In this document: positions 34,293-45,088 of the stretch, in pieces
How positions within the stretch are numbered: the first letter of the stretch is position 1
Layout of the letters: each line of letters opens with the position of its first letter
DNA from: Actinostola sp. cb2023
Taxonomy: Eukaryota > Cnidaria > Anthozoa > Actiniaria > Actinostolidae
Direction: 5' to 3'
NCBI GenBank assembly: GCA_033675265.1
Contig: JAUJYZ010001268.1
Span: 84,053-148,052, forward strand
DNA length: 64,000 bases
Notes under the pieces: generated by a model
Seen by the model: the letters and a program-made list of their open reading frames with translations, nothing else
Database searches by the model: none
What the model was told of the DNA's origin: nothing
Program-made: the position numbers and the translations under genes

Positions 34293-36870
34293 TAGGTCGT
34301 TTCCCATTCCCTTTGAAGTGAAGGATTCTGCTGATCACTGGATCATGTTGTTGAGCTAGAGCCAACTCTGTCGTTGATATTACTTGAAGGTCTACATCTG
34401 GGTACTCTTCCTCATTCAGGCATGGGACAGCTGTAAGTGACGACAACCAGGCTGTTGATGGGTTGTTTGCCTCGCGAGTCGCGTTCGTTACTGTACTAAA
34501 TGCTTCTCCATTTATAGTTTCGGTACAGTTGTCCATGTATCCATTGATGTCCAAAGTTATCCTAGACAGTGTGTCAGCATCTGCGTTTGATCTTCCTGGG
34601 CGGTATTTAATGTTGAAGTGAAAGTCTGCTAATTCATTCACCCAACGGAGAGAGGTTGCATTGACTTTAGCAGTAGTTAGAATGTATGTTAAGGGATTAT
34701 TGTCCGTATACACTGTGAATCCTGGTGAGTGGTAGAGATAATCTCGAAACTGTTCAGTCACTGCCCATTTGAGTGCCAGGAACTCCAGTTTACCAGCATG
34801 CATGTTATAGTTCCTTTCAGGTTTCGTCAATGATCGAGAGCCGTACGCAATAACCCTCGTGACACCATCCTGCCTCTGATATAAGACCGCTCCTAGCCCA
34901 TCCTTACTGGCATCCGTTGTTAGAATGTATGGCAATGTGAAGTCAGGATAGGCCATGACTGGTGGACTGGTTATCTTCTCGATCAGGTTCTGGAGAACAG
35001 TCTGGTGTTCCTTTGTCCAGCAAACCGGTTCCTTTGACGGCCGTTGTCCTACTTTCTTTTTCTGGCTGCCAACCTTGTCTTCACTGATTAAGTCATAGAT
35101 AGGTTTTGCGAGTCTTGCAAAGTCCTTGATGTACCGTCGGTAATAACTAAGCAAACCTGCTATCTGACGTACTTCTCCAACGTTCTTAGGATGTAAATCC
35201 TTCAGCTGGACAACTGCTTTCACGTTGTTAGGATCCATACGGTATCCGTCTTTAGACACTATTCTTCCCAAGAATTTCACTTCATGCTTAAACATGTCAC
35301 ACTTTTTTGGCTTCAACTTCACACCGTGTTTACGCAATCGGCGCAACACTGTCATAAGATTATCCACATGTTCCTCGAAGGTTTGGCTAAAGACGATGAC
35401 GTCGTCAAGGTAAGGTATTGCAATTTGGTCACGCAGACCATCCAGGCATCTTTCCATAAACCTTTGGAAGTTTGCAGGTGCATTTTTTAGCCCGAACGGA
35501 ATGCGCACCCATTCATAGAGCCCCCACGGTGTTATAAATGCCGTGTAAGCTCTACTGTCCTCATGCATGAAACCTTGGTGGTAAGCCCTTCCTTGATCAA
35601 GTACACTAAACCACGTGTTTCCTCCTAAACTATCCAATGACTCTTGCACACGAGGGATAGGATGTCGGTCTGCTAATGACTTCTGATTGAGTTCCCTGTA
35701 ATCGACACACAACCGCAGTGAACCGTCCTTTTTACGTACACACACAACTGGCGATGAATATGGTGACTGAGATTTAGTGATGATGTTTTGATTCAACAAA
35801 TCTTCAATGTACTGCTTTACCTCTGGGTATAGTGGTCGAGGTACAGATGTGTAGCGTTTCTGGACAGGTTGCTGGTCTGTCAGATTTATCTGCATTTCTA
35901 GGTCTGGTATACAACCAAGGTCCTCGTTACTCGTTGCGAATGATTCATGTTCTTCCATCAACATCTGTGCTACAACACTATACTGTTCCTTATTTAGACT
36001 ACTGAGATCTACAGGTGGTAGTGGGCCAGGACCCTTTACACTTTCCTCCTCAGCCGGTGCGGGTGACCTCTCACTGTCAGAAGTCGATTGTGAGACCTGA
36101 CTTACTTGGGTTTCACACAGCTTGACATCCATTGCCGTGACTGATTTAACTAGTTGTAAGTGTCCTAAATTAGCTCGGTTTCCAAGTACAATATCATGGC
36201 CAGACATGTTATGGACTGGTATTTTGACTTTCGAGGAATTTCCTTGTTTGACATAAAGCAGGCTATCTTGTAATTCTATGCCTTCGGGCAACTCTATCTG
36301 TTCTATTGGTTCAAACATCACTGGAGCTATATCGTCAATAGGCCCAGTTTTGACAAAACAATTAACATAAACAGTTTTCAACTTGGGTATAACAACAGCT
36401 TTCTTTCCGGTTTTTACTTGACACAAATAGCCTGATGCGTCGCACTGAATGAAATTCACAAGAGTATCAATATCCTTGTCACTTTTCCCTGGGAAGCTGT
36501 CGTAAACCGCTTCCATTTGTTTGGGGTTCAAGTTCTCCTTTAGAAGCTCCTCTATGACATTGTATCCAATGATAGGGGATTGTAACTGTTCATTTGTTAC
36601 TAAGAAAGGGACAGTTAAATCTTGTTGTGCGCATCCTGGTTCTGGAGGGTCAAGTAGCCTTACATTAATCTCTACCCACCCCGAGTAGGGAATCTTTGTT
36701 CCATTTGCAGCAGTTAAGTTCAGTTCGTGATCAATCAATTCAGATATCGGATGCACTGTCACCCCTTTCAGGTACTCTCTTAGAAAGGTTTCACTAATCA
36801 CAGACACTTGTGCACCTGTGTCCCATAAGGCATTTTGATGAACATTGTTGAAAAACACTTGACTAAACAC
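34258..36870 (-). CDS. Pol: protease, reverse transcriptase, RNase H (gypsy-type)
   Basis: An 870-codon frame with no initiation codon at its start (GTG at 36870, preceded by TAA), so it needs frameshift expression from the MYND ORF. Protease: [12 protein letters not shown] with catalytic D17. Reverse transcriptase about 340-545: [18 protein letters not shown], the first catalytic Asp in [11 protein letters not shown] (425), and YLDD at 487-490. RNase H about 645-770: [10 protein letters not shown] (D653), E696 in [10 protein letters not shown]723 in YTDNN. Between protease and RT is an unusually long spacer of about 250 residues with a Ser/Glu/Pro-rich part. It ends at a TGA after [10 protein letters not shown], where the integrase frame takes over. 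Confidence 0.85.
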   Translation of the reverse strand: MFSQVFFNNVHQNALWDTGAQVSVISETFLREYLKGVTVHPISELIDHELNLTAANGTKIPYSGWVEINVRLLDPPEPGCAQQDLTVPFLVTNEQLQSPIIGYNVIEELLKENLNPKQMEAVYDSFPGKSDKDIDTLVNFIQCDASGYLCQVKTGKKAVVIPKLKTVYVNCFVKTGPIDDIAPVMFEPIEQIELPEGIELQDSLLYVKQGNSSKVKIPVHNMSGHDIVLGNRANLGHLQLVKSVTAMDVKLCETQVSQVSQSTSDSERSPAPAEEESVKGPGPLPPVDLSSLNKEQYSVVAQMLMEEHESFATSNEDLGCIPDLEMQINLTDQQPVQKRYTSVPRPLYPEVKQYIEDLLNQNIITKSQSPYSSPVVCVRKKDGSLRLCVDYRELNQKSLADRHPIPRVQESLDSLGGNTWFSVLDQGRAYHQGFMHEDSRAYTAFITPWGLYEWVRIPFGLKNAPANFQRFMERCLDGLRDQIAIPYLDDVIVFSQTFEEHVDNLMTVLRRLRKHGVKLKPKKCDMFKHEVKFLGRIVSKDGYRMDPNNVKAVVQLKDLHPKNVGEVRQIAGLLSYYRRYIKDFARLAKPIYDLISEDKVGSQKKKVGQRPSKEPVCWTKEHQTVLQNLIEKITSPPVMAYPDFTLPYILTTDASKDGLGAVLYQRQDGVTRVIAYGSRSLTKPERNYNMHAGKLEFLALKWAVTEQFRDYLYHSPGFTVYTDNNPLTYILTTAKVNATSLRWVNELADFHFNIKYRPGRSNADADTLSRITLDINGYMDNCTETINGEAFSTVTNATREANNPSTAWLSSLTAVPCLNEEEYPDVDLQVISTTELALAQQHDPVISRILHFKGNGKRPSYAQGKKRQHQ

Positions 36871-37142
36871 TTACTTCCCACTAACCCGGTAATTTTCTTA
36901 CGTTCATTTGGAGTTAGATGACTAACATGTGCTGGATCAACAAAGTTGTGGGTACTTGAAGATTGTTCCTTTGAAATTATTCCAATTGCTTGACACCAGA
37001 TCTTATGCTCTACCCAGTGTCCTTTTTGGCAATCAACAGAACAATACATAACACTTTTGCACTGTTTACATCTCATAAACTGTGGATCTACTCCCTCTTC
37101 TTTTCTACAGTGGCTACACTGGGCAACGTGAGACTCCTGCAT
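36798..37142 (-). CDS. MYND zinc-finger ORF between Gag and protease
   Basis: A 114-codon ORF starting 9 bases after the Gag stop (37151) in the -1 frame relative to Gag, and overlapping pol by 73 bases, with pol again in the -1 frame relative to it. Residues 9-50 fit the MYND consensus exactly: C9, C12, C25, C28, YC34, C38, H46 and C50. MYND fingers bind proline-rich peptides. The rest contains [19 protein letters not shown], probably leading into protease. The product may be made as a Gag-MYND-Pol fusion by two -1 shifts, or by re-initiation at its own ATG. I know of no MYND domain at this place in described gypsy groups. Confidence 0.7.
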   Translation of the reverse strand: MQESHVAQCSHCRKEEGVDPQFMRCKQCKSVMYCSVDCQKGHWVEHKIWCQAIGIISKEQSSSTHNFVDPAHVSHLTPNERKKITGLVGSKCLVKCFSTMFIKMPYGTQVHKCL

Positions 37143-37150
37143 TTTCCCGG

Positions 37151-38617
37151 CTACCTCCGGCCTCTCGGGGGTAGCCGTTGTCCATTTGACGGCGTATCAC
37201 AATCTCTTGCAAAGTGGGATGGGCTGCCACACTTAAAACAGTGAGGGCATTTATCATTTCCCTGCTCTTGGCAAGTGGAACACATGGGCGGGGCCCTTCG
37301 CTGGGGTCTGTAGCTGTCATTCTGTTGGGGCCTGTAGTTGTTATCCCTCTGGGGTCTGTAGTCACCATCCCTCTGGGGTTGGTAGTCGCTATCCCTCTGG
37401 GGTCGGTAGTTGCTATCCCTCTGGGGTCTGTAGTCACCATCCCTCTGGGGTTGGTAGTTGCTATCCCTCTGGGGTCTGTAGTCACTATTCCTCTGGGGTT
37501 GGTAGTTATCATCCCGTCCCCTGGTATTACTATTAGGGTTACTCTTGTTACTCTTAAGGCCATTCTTAAGGGATTCTACTTCTCCTTTAATTGCATTAAT
37601 TGCAGCCATCATGTCTGATGGTTGTTCCTTTTGGTGTTTACTAGTACTGTTCTTGGGTGGATCATCAGACACTGCAGTTACAGATATTGGGTTAGCCTTA
37701 GACTTGTTTTGGCATTTTAATTTCTTACTTCTCTCATTTTCAGCTGACATGGCGGCACCCATTTGTTGAATGAGCAGCTCATCTGTAACTTTAGGGTCTT
37801 TCAGAAAGGGGCGAATCTTGGCACGGATACTCTCATCCTGTAAACCTGTTTCTACAGATCTTAGAAACAGGCTTTGGATGTGTTCTGGGTCAAACTGTAG
37901 TGAGTCATCCTCTAGCCCCTCCCCACATGCAAATATAATTTGCTGTCTGAGGTCCAAAGCATTCATGAGAAAAGCTTGTGGTGATTCTTTTGGACCTTGA
38001 CATATACCCGCTAAACTTTGGTATAATTCTGTGGTATTTTTGACCCCATAGTGGCTGCGAAGAATTTTCTTCAAGCGGTCTAGAGATAAATCTTTATATG
38101 TTTCTAGATAACTACGAAGAACCATACCTGGACTTATGGCACGAATCACACCATCCACGATCTCACTCTCTTTATACCCTTGATTCTGACCAGATAAAAT
38201 TTGACGAACCAACGATGTGAAGCTAATTTTATCCTTCTGGTCTGGCTCTCCCACTTGACCACTTATTTTAAACTGCCTTCTCAGCGCGTTAGATGATAGA
38301 ATCTCCCGAATAGAGTCTTGTTTTGACCCCTCGTTGCTTGTACCACCGACCAAATGCCCTTTCTTCTCAACTTTTGGTTCGCCTGTCGCTGCCTTCGCTA
38401 TTTTCTCGCTGATCAATTCCTTGACATCTTTGAGATAAGAACACTTTTCCGCTTCCTTTAGCTTCGACAACTCGTTCTCCAATGAGCCACACAACTCCTT
38501 TACTAGTACGAGAGTCTTCTGACCATTGTATTCGACCTTGAAGAACTTGCATACCCGTTCAATGCCGGCCAAACTAGCTGTAAAAATAAGCGATTGTACT
38601 TCCAATTCGTCCGCCAT
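37151..38617 (-). CDS. Gag of the gypsy-type element
   Basis: A 488-residue capsid/nucleocapsid protein starting at ATG 38617 (MADELEVQSLIF). The helical capsid-like region includes SFTSLVRQILSGQNQGYKES and LDRLKKILRSHYGVKNTTEL. The C-terminal third has about nine tandem octapeptides of the type (S/G)(N/D)Y(R/Q)PQRD, coded by 24-bp units at about 37315-37515. It ends with a Cys pair (MCSTCQ) and a CCHC knuckle CFKCGSPSHFARDC for RNA binding. Gag assembles the virus-like particle. The stop is a TAG at 37153-37151. Confidence 0.85.
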   Translation of the reverse strand: MADELEVQSLIFTASLAGIERVCKFFKVEYNGQKTLVLVKELCGSLENELSKLKEAEKCSYLKDVKELISEKIAKAATGEPKVEKKGHLVGGTSNEGSKQDSIREILSSNALRRQFKISGQVGEPDQKDKISFTSLVRQILSGQNQGYKESEIVDGVIRAISPGMVLRSYLETYKDLSLDRLKKILRSHYGVKNTTELYQSLAGICQGPKESPQAFLMNALDLRQQIIFACGEGLEDDSLQFDPEHIQSLFLRSVETGLQDESIRAKIRPFLKDPKVTDELLIQQMGAAMSAENERSKKLKCQNKSKANPISVTAVSDDPPKNSTSKHQKEQPSDMMAAINAIKGEVESLKNGLKSNKSNPNSNTRGRDDNYQPQRNSDYRPQRDSNYQPQRDGDYRPQRDSNYRPQRDSDYQPQRDGDYRPQRDNNYRPQQNDSYRPQRRAPPMCSTCQEQGNDKCPHCFKCGSPSHFARDCDTPSNGQRLPPRGRR

Positions 38618-38675
38618 AATTTCTTCTTTCCGCCGCTTTTATCGGTCCTCTGCTTCTCTGACTACGACATTAGTG

Positions 38676-38695
38676 TCCTGGCGTGGTCGCCAAAT
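38676..38695 (-). promoter_or_regulatory. Primer-binding site
   Basis: Directly after the 5' LTR the minus strand reads ATTTGGCGACCACGCCAGGA. TGGCGACC-type sites serve as tRNA primer sites in several gypsy lineages. The tRNA was not identified. Confidence 0.6.
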
Positions 38696-38849
38696 TGTTA
38701 ACTACATCCACGAACCGATAACAAAACGAATACACTTTATTTTCTATCACGAAACACTATACTTGTTGTCCTATACTAATGGCCGCTCGTAACATTGTCA
38801 CCACGTTTTCGGACCCAGTCTCTCTCATCCTCAGACCCAGTCTCTCACA
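38696..38849 (-). repeat. 5' LTR of the gypsy-type element
   Basis: 154 bp, TG...CA. It is nearly identical to 31625-31780 and followed outside by the TACG duplication. Confidence 0.9.
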
Positions 38850-38853
38850 TACG

Positions 38854-40830
38854 CGCATTTTATATAAAATACATGTATATTAAACTTAATTAAGCGGTGG
38901 CAAAATGAAATCTAAAACTCTTTGTTTGGTAATTGTGAACATCATATTGGTGCTCTGTATCCCGGTCTGTATGTAGAAGCTACATAGGCCGGCGAATTCG
39001 CAAATAAATTATGGCTCGGAAAAGACGTTTTTTGAAAACAATTTCCAATATTTACACGCACGAGATCAATAAGTTAATTCGAATTTGTAATATATTTTCC
39101 CGTCGAGGAAACATATGCAGCTTTTCCATCCTCTCTTATATTTTAGCTACCTGATTTACACATTGTCAAAGGAAAAAATATGAATTCAGAAATGATAAAC
39201 CAGTCACGTACGAATCTGCTTTATTTAGCGGTCATAGTGAACAAATTGCTGGATCAATCGGGCCTCACGTGCATTAGCCAACAAAGCATTAACAAAAAAA
39301 CGTTGTCCGCGTGATACTGGATCCCAACAGGAGCAAATGTTCATTGATGCAGGACATAAGTTTGATATGTTGATCATCTGCGATAGGCTCTTAGCAAGCA
39401 CCGTATCAACAACATAGCAATCACATATCAAGCACATAGCAACCAAAGGAAGTATTTTTAGCAGAAATAAATATAATACCAAATAAAATAGGCCGCGATC
39501 TGTTTTTGTATTCGGTTAAATTTGCTTTTTGCTTCAGTTGACATTTCAAAACGAAAAGAAAAGGCAAATAAGTACAACATGTAGCTTGACAGGTGAATGC
39601 TTTATAGATTATCCAAATTATATTTTCCAGTCTGCCTGTAGACTTTAGTGTCTTCTCAACTGACCTGAACACGAAAGCAACGAAAATGGTTGAATCTGCA
39701 TTTTTGATAACCGACATGACGTCATAATTTCGAGACCCAATGTATTATCCCGTTCCCAACATCTTTGGGTTCTTTTTATCCCAATTGGTCCCTTACCCAT
39801 CATCCTTTGCCAGTTGCCAGTAAAATTACTATTCGATGGATAAAGCTTCCGTTTGTTGAGGGACATCCTTGTTGAAAGTCTAGAAAGTCGTCGAATAGCT
39901 GATTTCAATTTCGCTTGTGTGGCACCACTGGCACAAGTTTCGTGTTGTTGATCGTAAATACTTAAGCTTGTATATTTAAATGTTTTCCGCACAGTTTATG
40001 ATGTGTTTGCCAACTCAGTTGGAATGTATTTGAGTTTAACTGTTGATTTCTGTTGGATTCGTTGTGGGGCATCTCGAAATGTCGATTGGCATCTTCCTTG
40101 AAATTTGACTTGTGTCAGAGACATGAATCATGAGAGGTAACGCAGTGTTAGTGCAGTTTCTCTCGGCAAGCAAGTCCATTCAAAGAGAAAAAACATTCGG
40201 AAGATATGTAGGTTATTATTTGCATGTCACGAGTTCTTCAGGTTCTGGGACGTACACAGAAGTTGAGAGGAGCGACATACACCCTGAATTCCTTTGTGAA
40301 ACTTGCAAGCGGCTGCAAGCGGTCCATGGATGTATCCCTGGATGTATAGAGTTCGTCATGGAGAGGCAGTCAATAGAATACCGTAAGCCATCGGACATAT
40401 GATGGAGTATAAAACACAGACTAAATATTCGCCTTAATTTATTGATATTTCCCAGAATGCAACCGGCTTTCATCCTGCAGTTTTCATTTGCTGTTCTCTA
40501 CTAAGTTTCAGTCCAAAAACAACTCTCATTAATTGTAATCAATTTTAATCAATGACCTTAGTGATGGCGCTAACTGATCATGACAATGTGAGCATGTTGG
40601 GCAACAATGCATATGAATAGATTTATGTGCACTTTCGTAGTTTCGTGCTAAAAATAACTGTGACAGCCATGTTTATTTATTTGTATATTATCGCAAGGAT
40701 TAAATAGAAAAGGAGAAAACAGAGTGCAAATTCGATCGCAAATAGTCGGTTTTACACAGCACAGTGGTTAAATATATAACATATAAATGAAGAGTTTGAA
40801 TTTATGGAAAAGTAAAATCAAACAACAATA
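38854..40830. other. Region between the gypsy element and copy B
   Basis: No gene is firmly supported. A plus-strand ORF at 40130-40402 contains SDIHPEFLCETCKRL, a Cys-pair block reminiscent of N-terminal regions of some large transposases, but this is too little to call. The rest is AT-rich. Confidence 0.3.
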
Positions 40831-41410
40831 CTAGCGAACGGATATACGCAATGCGTCCTGCACGTTGTATGGCTCGGGACTAACAACGTTATCATCACAA
40901 AAAAAACGATAGAGGCCACTCCAAGTAAAACCAAAGCCACGAGTAGGTGATGTTAGAATAACGATTGGATACGATGCCAAACGACCCCATCCATTTGCCC
41001 CATGGCGACTCCATTTATTCACTTCAACTTTTCCCGCGCTATCTTTACCCCATTTAGCACAATTCTGAGCCAGAATTGACGTGTCCTCGGGAAGTCTGTC
41101 AAACGAGCCACAAGCGTCAGGGAAAGTAGTCTTCACAGATACATCGTCAGTAAAAAAACGCACTACTTGCTGGCCAGCGGTGTTGTTCTTGGTCATGATG
41201 CTCACCGCTCTACCCACTGATTTCTTATGGCAATAGAAATGAATCTGGTGAAATCCCATCTTGTTGAGGATATCCAACATGCGGGAGCTAAAGGCACGAC
41301 GTTCTGGTCATATTTACTGAAGGCCGAGATGACGTCATATGTTTTATATAACTCTCCTTTAGGTAACGTCTGATTTTGCAGGACTGTTCTTTTGACTATC
41401 GTCCAGCCTC
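40831..41410 (-). pseudogene. PAN/fibrinogen-like protein, copy B, last exon (frameshifted)
   Basis: It matches the copy A exon at 620-1203. After the acceptor at 41411 it codes GWTIVKRTVLQNQTLPKG and YDVISAFSKYDQNVVP. Then, at 41281-41292, it has one base fewer than copy A in the segment before the codons for MLDILNKMGF. Downstream the original frame is fully open to the same TAG (DDNVVSPEPYNVQDALRISV). The exon is 580 bp against 584, so the difference is not a multiple of three. Either copy B is a pseudogene with an altered C-terminal domain or the base is a sequence error. The preserved downstream frame argues that the lesion is recent. Confidence 0.7.
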
Positions 41411-41850
41411 CTGAAATATAGTGTTTTTTTAATTTTACATATTTTTTGTATGTTTTAATAGTCGACGCCCACTGAATGATTCCAAGAAGATAATAAATTA
41501 TAAGATTTATAAGATTAAATACAGCATTATTGAGTATTCAGAAAGAAAAGAAAACATAATAAACAAGTTTGCAAACAACAGTTTGCTTGCGATGGTCACA
41601 GTTTGTAACTGAAATATTCGATAACATGTTTAATTGCTTATCCGCTTCTCGCCACAACCTTCATCATTATCTGATTGACACGGTTTTCTTTGTTCTTTGT
41701 AACGGTTTTAGTATCCCATATTGCCCTGGTCATTACGAATTCAAGTGTAATATACAGATATTGACCCGGGCTATATCTAGTTATTAACCTCGTTCTATTA
41801 TAATTCTCTCGATCATCATCTATACGTGGGTATTAGGCCTAGGCCACATA

Positions 41851-42505
41851 TTAAGGTACCAGGGGACCTTCGTGACACTGTTCACTGAAAGCCGCGTAGC
41901 GCGCTAACCACTCGTCCAACATGTATAAAAGTATACATTTTCTTAAAGCCGAATAAATGCAGATTCTAAATATGCTGGAGATTATGTCCTATTTTGGAAA
42001 TATGTTTTGTTATTGCACATTTTAGAAAATTCGACCGGCCTTGTTCAAACAGAATTTTGCACGCGGAAATTCAATCGATTTTTAAACGGAAATTGTCATT
42101 GTAATCAGCACACGTTGTTTTAAAAAAGAGACATTTGTTTTAAAAAGGAGACATTTGCTGTCAAAGTTCATTAATGTGTTTTTAAGCGATTTACACATAA
42201 ATCATCAAATAACGGAGACACTGTTTTTTAGAACAAAGTTTACTTATTACAATGGCACTTCCCGTTTAGAAATCGATTGAATTCCCGCGTGCAAAATTCT
42301 GTTTGAACAAGGCCGGTCGAATTTTCTAAAATGTGCAATGACAAAAAATATTTACAAAATAAGAAATCATCTCCAGCATATTTAGAATCTGCATTTATTC
42401 AGCTTTAAGAAAATGTATACTTTTAATTTATACATGTTGGACGAGCGGTTAGTGCGCTACGCGGCTTTCAGTGAACAGTGTCACGAAGGTCCCCTGGTAC
42501 CTTAA
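41851..42505. repeat. 655-bp foldback with TTAA ends, in copy B intron
   Basis: Both ends read TTAAGGTACCAGGGGACC (inverted). Arms of about 160 bp include GAGTGGTTAGCGCGCTACGC on the minus strand, which resembles a tRNA A box. Copy A lacks this element at the corresponding point, so it inserted after duplication. TTAA may be the target duplication. Confidence 0.85.
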
Positions 42506-42690
42506 GGCCCCGCTCAGGTACACTACTCCATTTCCGTTTGAAGACGCATCACATTTGTATTGTTCTTCATCCTCAAGGGAATCGAAAACAATCAACTTAT
42601 TACCAGAAACAATAGGAAAACGCCTACGTTTTCGGGATTACCGCAAAATTTCCCTCGACTTTCTGGTACATTTTATTATTAGTAATATTG

Positions 42691-43155
42691 TTAAAGTGCA
42701 TATCAGGGTTTTGGGTTTCTTTTGAAAATCGATTATATATGAAGTGAATAGTGGGATGGTTCAGTATTTTGTGATTTGAGCTTCGCATTTGCGAGTTATG
42801 ATGGTTTGAAATCGTGATATGTTAATTAGGTGACGTCAACGCAGGCATCATTTATTATACAAAAGCGCCCCTTTGCAAATGACTGACATTTTTAAACTGG
42901 CAAAAAGTTATTATACAACTTATATAAATGATGTTAAACTTGTATTTCTATTTTAGAAAAGAGTGTTACTTGAAAAAGTTAAAATAAGTTACGGCAAATG
43001 CCTGCATTGACGTCACCTAATTAGTATATCATGATTTCAAACCTTCATAACTCGCAAATGCGAAGCTCAAATCACAAAATACTGAACTATCCCACTATTC
43101 ACGCTATATGTAATCGATTTTCAAAAGAAACCCAAAACCCTGATATGCACTTTAA
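42691..43155. repeat. 465-bp foldback, complete member of the TTAAAGTGC family
   Basis: The ends TTAAAGTGCATATCAGGG are inverted. The arms run about 190 bp with TTTTGAAAATCGATT, ATTTGAGCTTCGCATTTGCG and AGGTGACGTCAA. Truncated relatives lie at 21905 and 51494. It is absent from copy A. Confidence 0.85.
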
Positions 43156-43262
43156 GAGCTATTGTTTTTTTTAGAAGAAATAACGCTATATAAATAAATA
43201 TTATTATTATTATTAACCACTAATCAAGCTCATATATCCATGCTATTACTTATAATAATTAC

Positions 43263-43412
43263 CTCCATCTGTATCCATATCACAGAAACCTTGAATTGGG
43301 GTCCCTGTGTTGGGAGGGTCTAACCAATACACGCCTGTACCCTTAGAATGACTGCTGACCAGTATATCTAGACATGATTTAGCTGGACGTGCCTTCGTAC
43401 CTTTCAATGGTT
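43263..43412 (-). CDS. PAN/fibrinogen-like protein, copy B, middle exon
   Basis: A 150-bp exon with the same acceptor and donor (GGAG/GTAATT) as copy A. It codes AKSCLDILVSSHSKGTGVYW and then PIQGFCDMDTDG. The frame is intact. Confidence 0.8.
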
Positions 43413-43531
43413 CTACAACAACAAATATACAATAATAATGCTCCGATATATTGATATCTACCGTTCGACAGCCTCGTTTTTTTGCAGCCTTTCAGCACTA
43501 AAGCAGAGTAACAAACGATATTGACACTTAC

Positions 43532-43850
43532 TTGGAGTTCTGTTGTCCATGTTTGTCGAGTAAATACTGTTTTGTCTCTCTTTATACATCTCTGGTAATG
43601 TCTCCTTATTCTGTGCGTTCAGCTCACATTTCTTTGTTACCATGTGAAAGTTCATGCTCATACAATCCAAGTCGTTTTGGCATTCCAGAAAACAAAGGGC
43701 ATACGTCATCGTTACCAGCGTTTTGAACTCTGTACCATTCAGAGCATAGCCATGTTCTTCCCGACTGGTAATTGCTGGCTTGCAATATTCTGGGTAGATG
43801 TTTTTGATTTCCAAGAACACAGAAACAACAAACAAATGGTATTGAAAACC
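43532..43850 (-). CDS. PAN/fibrinogen-like protein, copy B, PAN-domain exon
   Basis: The counterpart of 16621-16936, three bases longer (CKPAITS against CKPITS), with the same acceptor and donor. It contains YALCFLECQNDLDCMSMNF and KKCELNAQNKETLPEM. As in copy A there is no ATG, so an upstream exon is needed. Homology between the copies stops at about 43915. Confidence 0.75.
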
Positions 43851-44004
43851 CTGAAATTAAAATCTAAATCAATACATTTTGTTATCAATCTCTGGATATT
43901 GAAACTACAATAACCACATTGAGTTTATCAAGTCAAACTTTACTATTCACGCACGAAATTTACGAACGATTTTCATATAATTTATATTGGATTTTTAGGA
44001 AATT

Positions 44005-44303
44005 AATAGGCGACTTGCACTAAGAGGTCACGTGACCATCGTTTTCATCGTTTTCTAAGATTTTGTTTGGAAAATGCATTGGATGGCATGGCTCTTGCCA
44101 TCCAATGCATTTTCCAAACAAAATCTTAGAAAACGACCGATTTTATTTTTTTAGTCATTTCTCCTGTGTCAGACATTATGCGCTGAAACTTCGCCCTTTT
44201 TCTAATATCGAGCTGCTCTTTTCATTTCTGGAGTTCATTTTGACATTGCTGTTCGATTTATAGGAGTTAGTGTCACGTGACCTCTTAGTGCAAGTCGCCT
44301 ATT
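44005..44303. repeat. 300-bp MITE with GGCGACTTGCACTAAGAGGT ends
   Basis: The 30-bp terminal inverted repeats AATAGGCGACTTGCACTAAG...GTCACGTGAC are perfect. An inner hairpin at about 44050-44137 (GGAAAATGCATTGGATGGCA and its inverse) lies near the left end. Confidence 0.85.
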
Positions 44304-44736
44304 GAACCAGCCAATGGCGAGCGTGCGCATGGTATGTCGGTTTATATTCTCGAGTTGTTTGTGTCACAACACGAACGAGCGAGGAACGAGCGAGAAAGTG
44401 TTTTACACCAAGAACGAGTGAATATAAACCCGTACAAAAACAAAAAATATATATATATTTTCACATAAAATACACTTCTTCAAGTGTTTTTAAATCCAGA
44501 AACTCCATTACTGGTTTGCAATAAATGCCTGGAGATTTAAAGTACATAGACGCGCAGCGGCCATTTTGGTGGTACAAACAAGAGAAACTAATGAATAAAT
44601 ACAAATGCTTTGTTATCGAGAACCAACATGGCCGCCATGATCATGACGTCCAGCATTAGCTGACTGATACATGACGAACTTAGTGGTCTGCTGAATTCGT
44701 GGCACCCTGCCGATGTTCTGCGATTGAATCAGAGAT

Positions 44737-45088
44737 ACAGCTCTTGCGGGCCAAGTTTCTCTGCTGCTTCCAGGACGCCAATTTAAGAAAATCCAGGTCG
44801 TGCGAGTTCGAATCAGTTCGAAAGCCGGCTGAATTAGATTCCCAATGAAGCACCTGGAGATCACAGTAACTGTAATACTCACAGATATACAGCTCTTGCG
44901 GGCCAAGTTTATCTGCTGCTTCCAGGACGCCAATTTAAGCAATTCCAGGTCGTGCGAGTTCGAATGTTTGAAAGCCGGCTGAATTAGATTCCCAAGGAAG
45001 CACCTGGAGATCACAATAAACTGTAATACTCAAAGATATACAGCTCTTGCGCGCCAAGTTTCTCTGCTGCTTCCAGGACGCCAATTAG
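44737..45088. repeat. 152-bp tandem repeat, 2.3 copies
   Basis: The unit begins ACAGCTCTTGCGGGCCAAGT and contains CTGCTTCCAGGACGCCAATT and GTGCGAGTTCGAAT. It starts at 44737, 44889 and 45040. Otherwise no gene was seen from 44304 to 45838. A weak hammerhead-like string (TTTGATGA...GACGAAAC) is at 45751-45774. Confidence 0.85.

Larger units (their letters stand above)
31625..38849 (-). mobile_element. Ty3/gypsy-type LTR retrotransposon with MYND finger
   Basis: A complete 7.2-kb insertion on the minus strand. The LTRs (156 and 154 bp, TG...CA) are identical by eye except for a 2-base indel, and both flanks carry the 4-bp duplication TACG (31621-31624 and 38850-38853). Order in transcription is 5' LTR, primer-binding site, Gag, MYND finger ORF, protease-RT-RNase H, integrase with repeat tail, polypurine tract, 3' LTR. 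RT before integrase defines the Ty3/gypsy order. The near-identical LTRs mean a recent insertion, yet the pol region holds two frame lesions. Confidence 0.9.

Noticed and set aside
37214..37618. Plus-strand hydrophobic repeat ORF (VVAIPLGS-type)
   Set aside because: Shadow of the Gag PQRD repeats on the other strand.
41895..41925. tRNA-derived SINE in the foldback arm
   Set aside because: An A-box-like GAGTGGTTAGCGCGC occurs in both arms, but no B box follows; left as a remark under the foldback.
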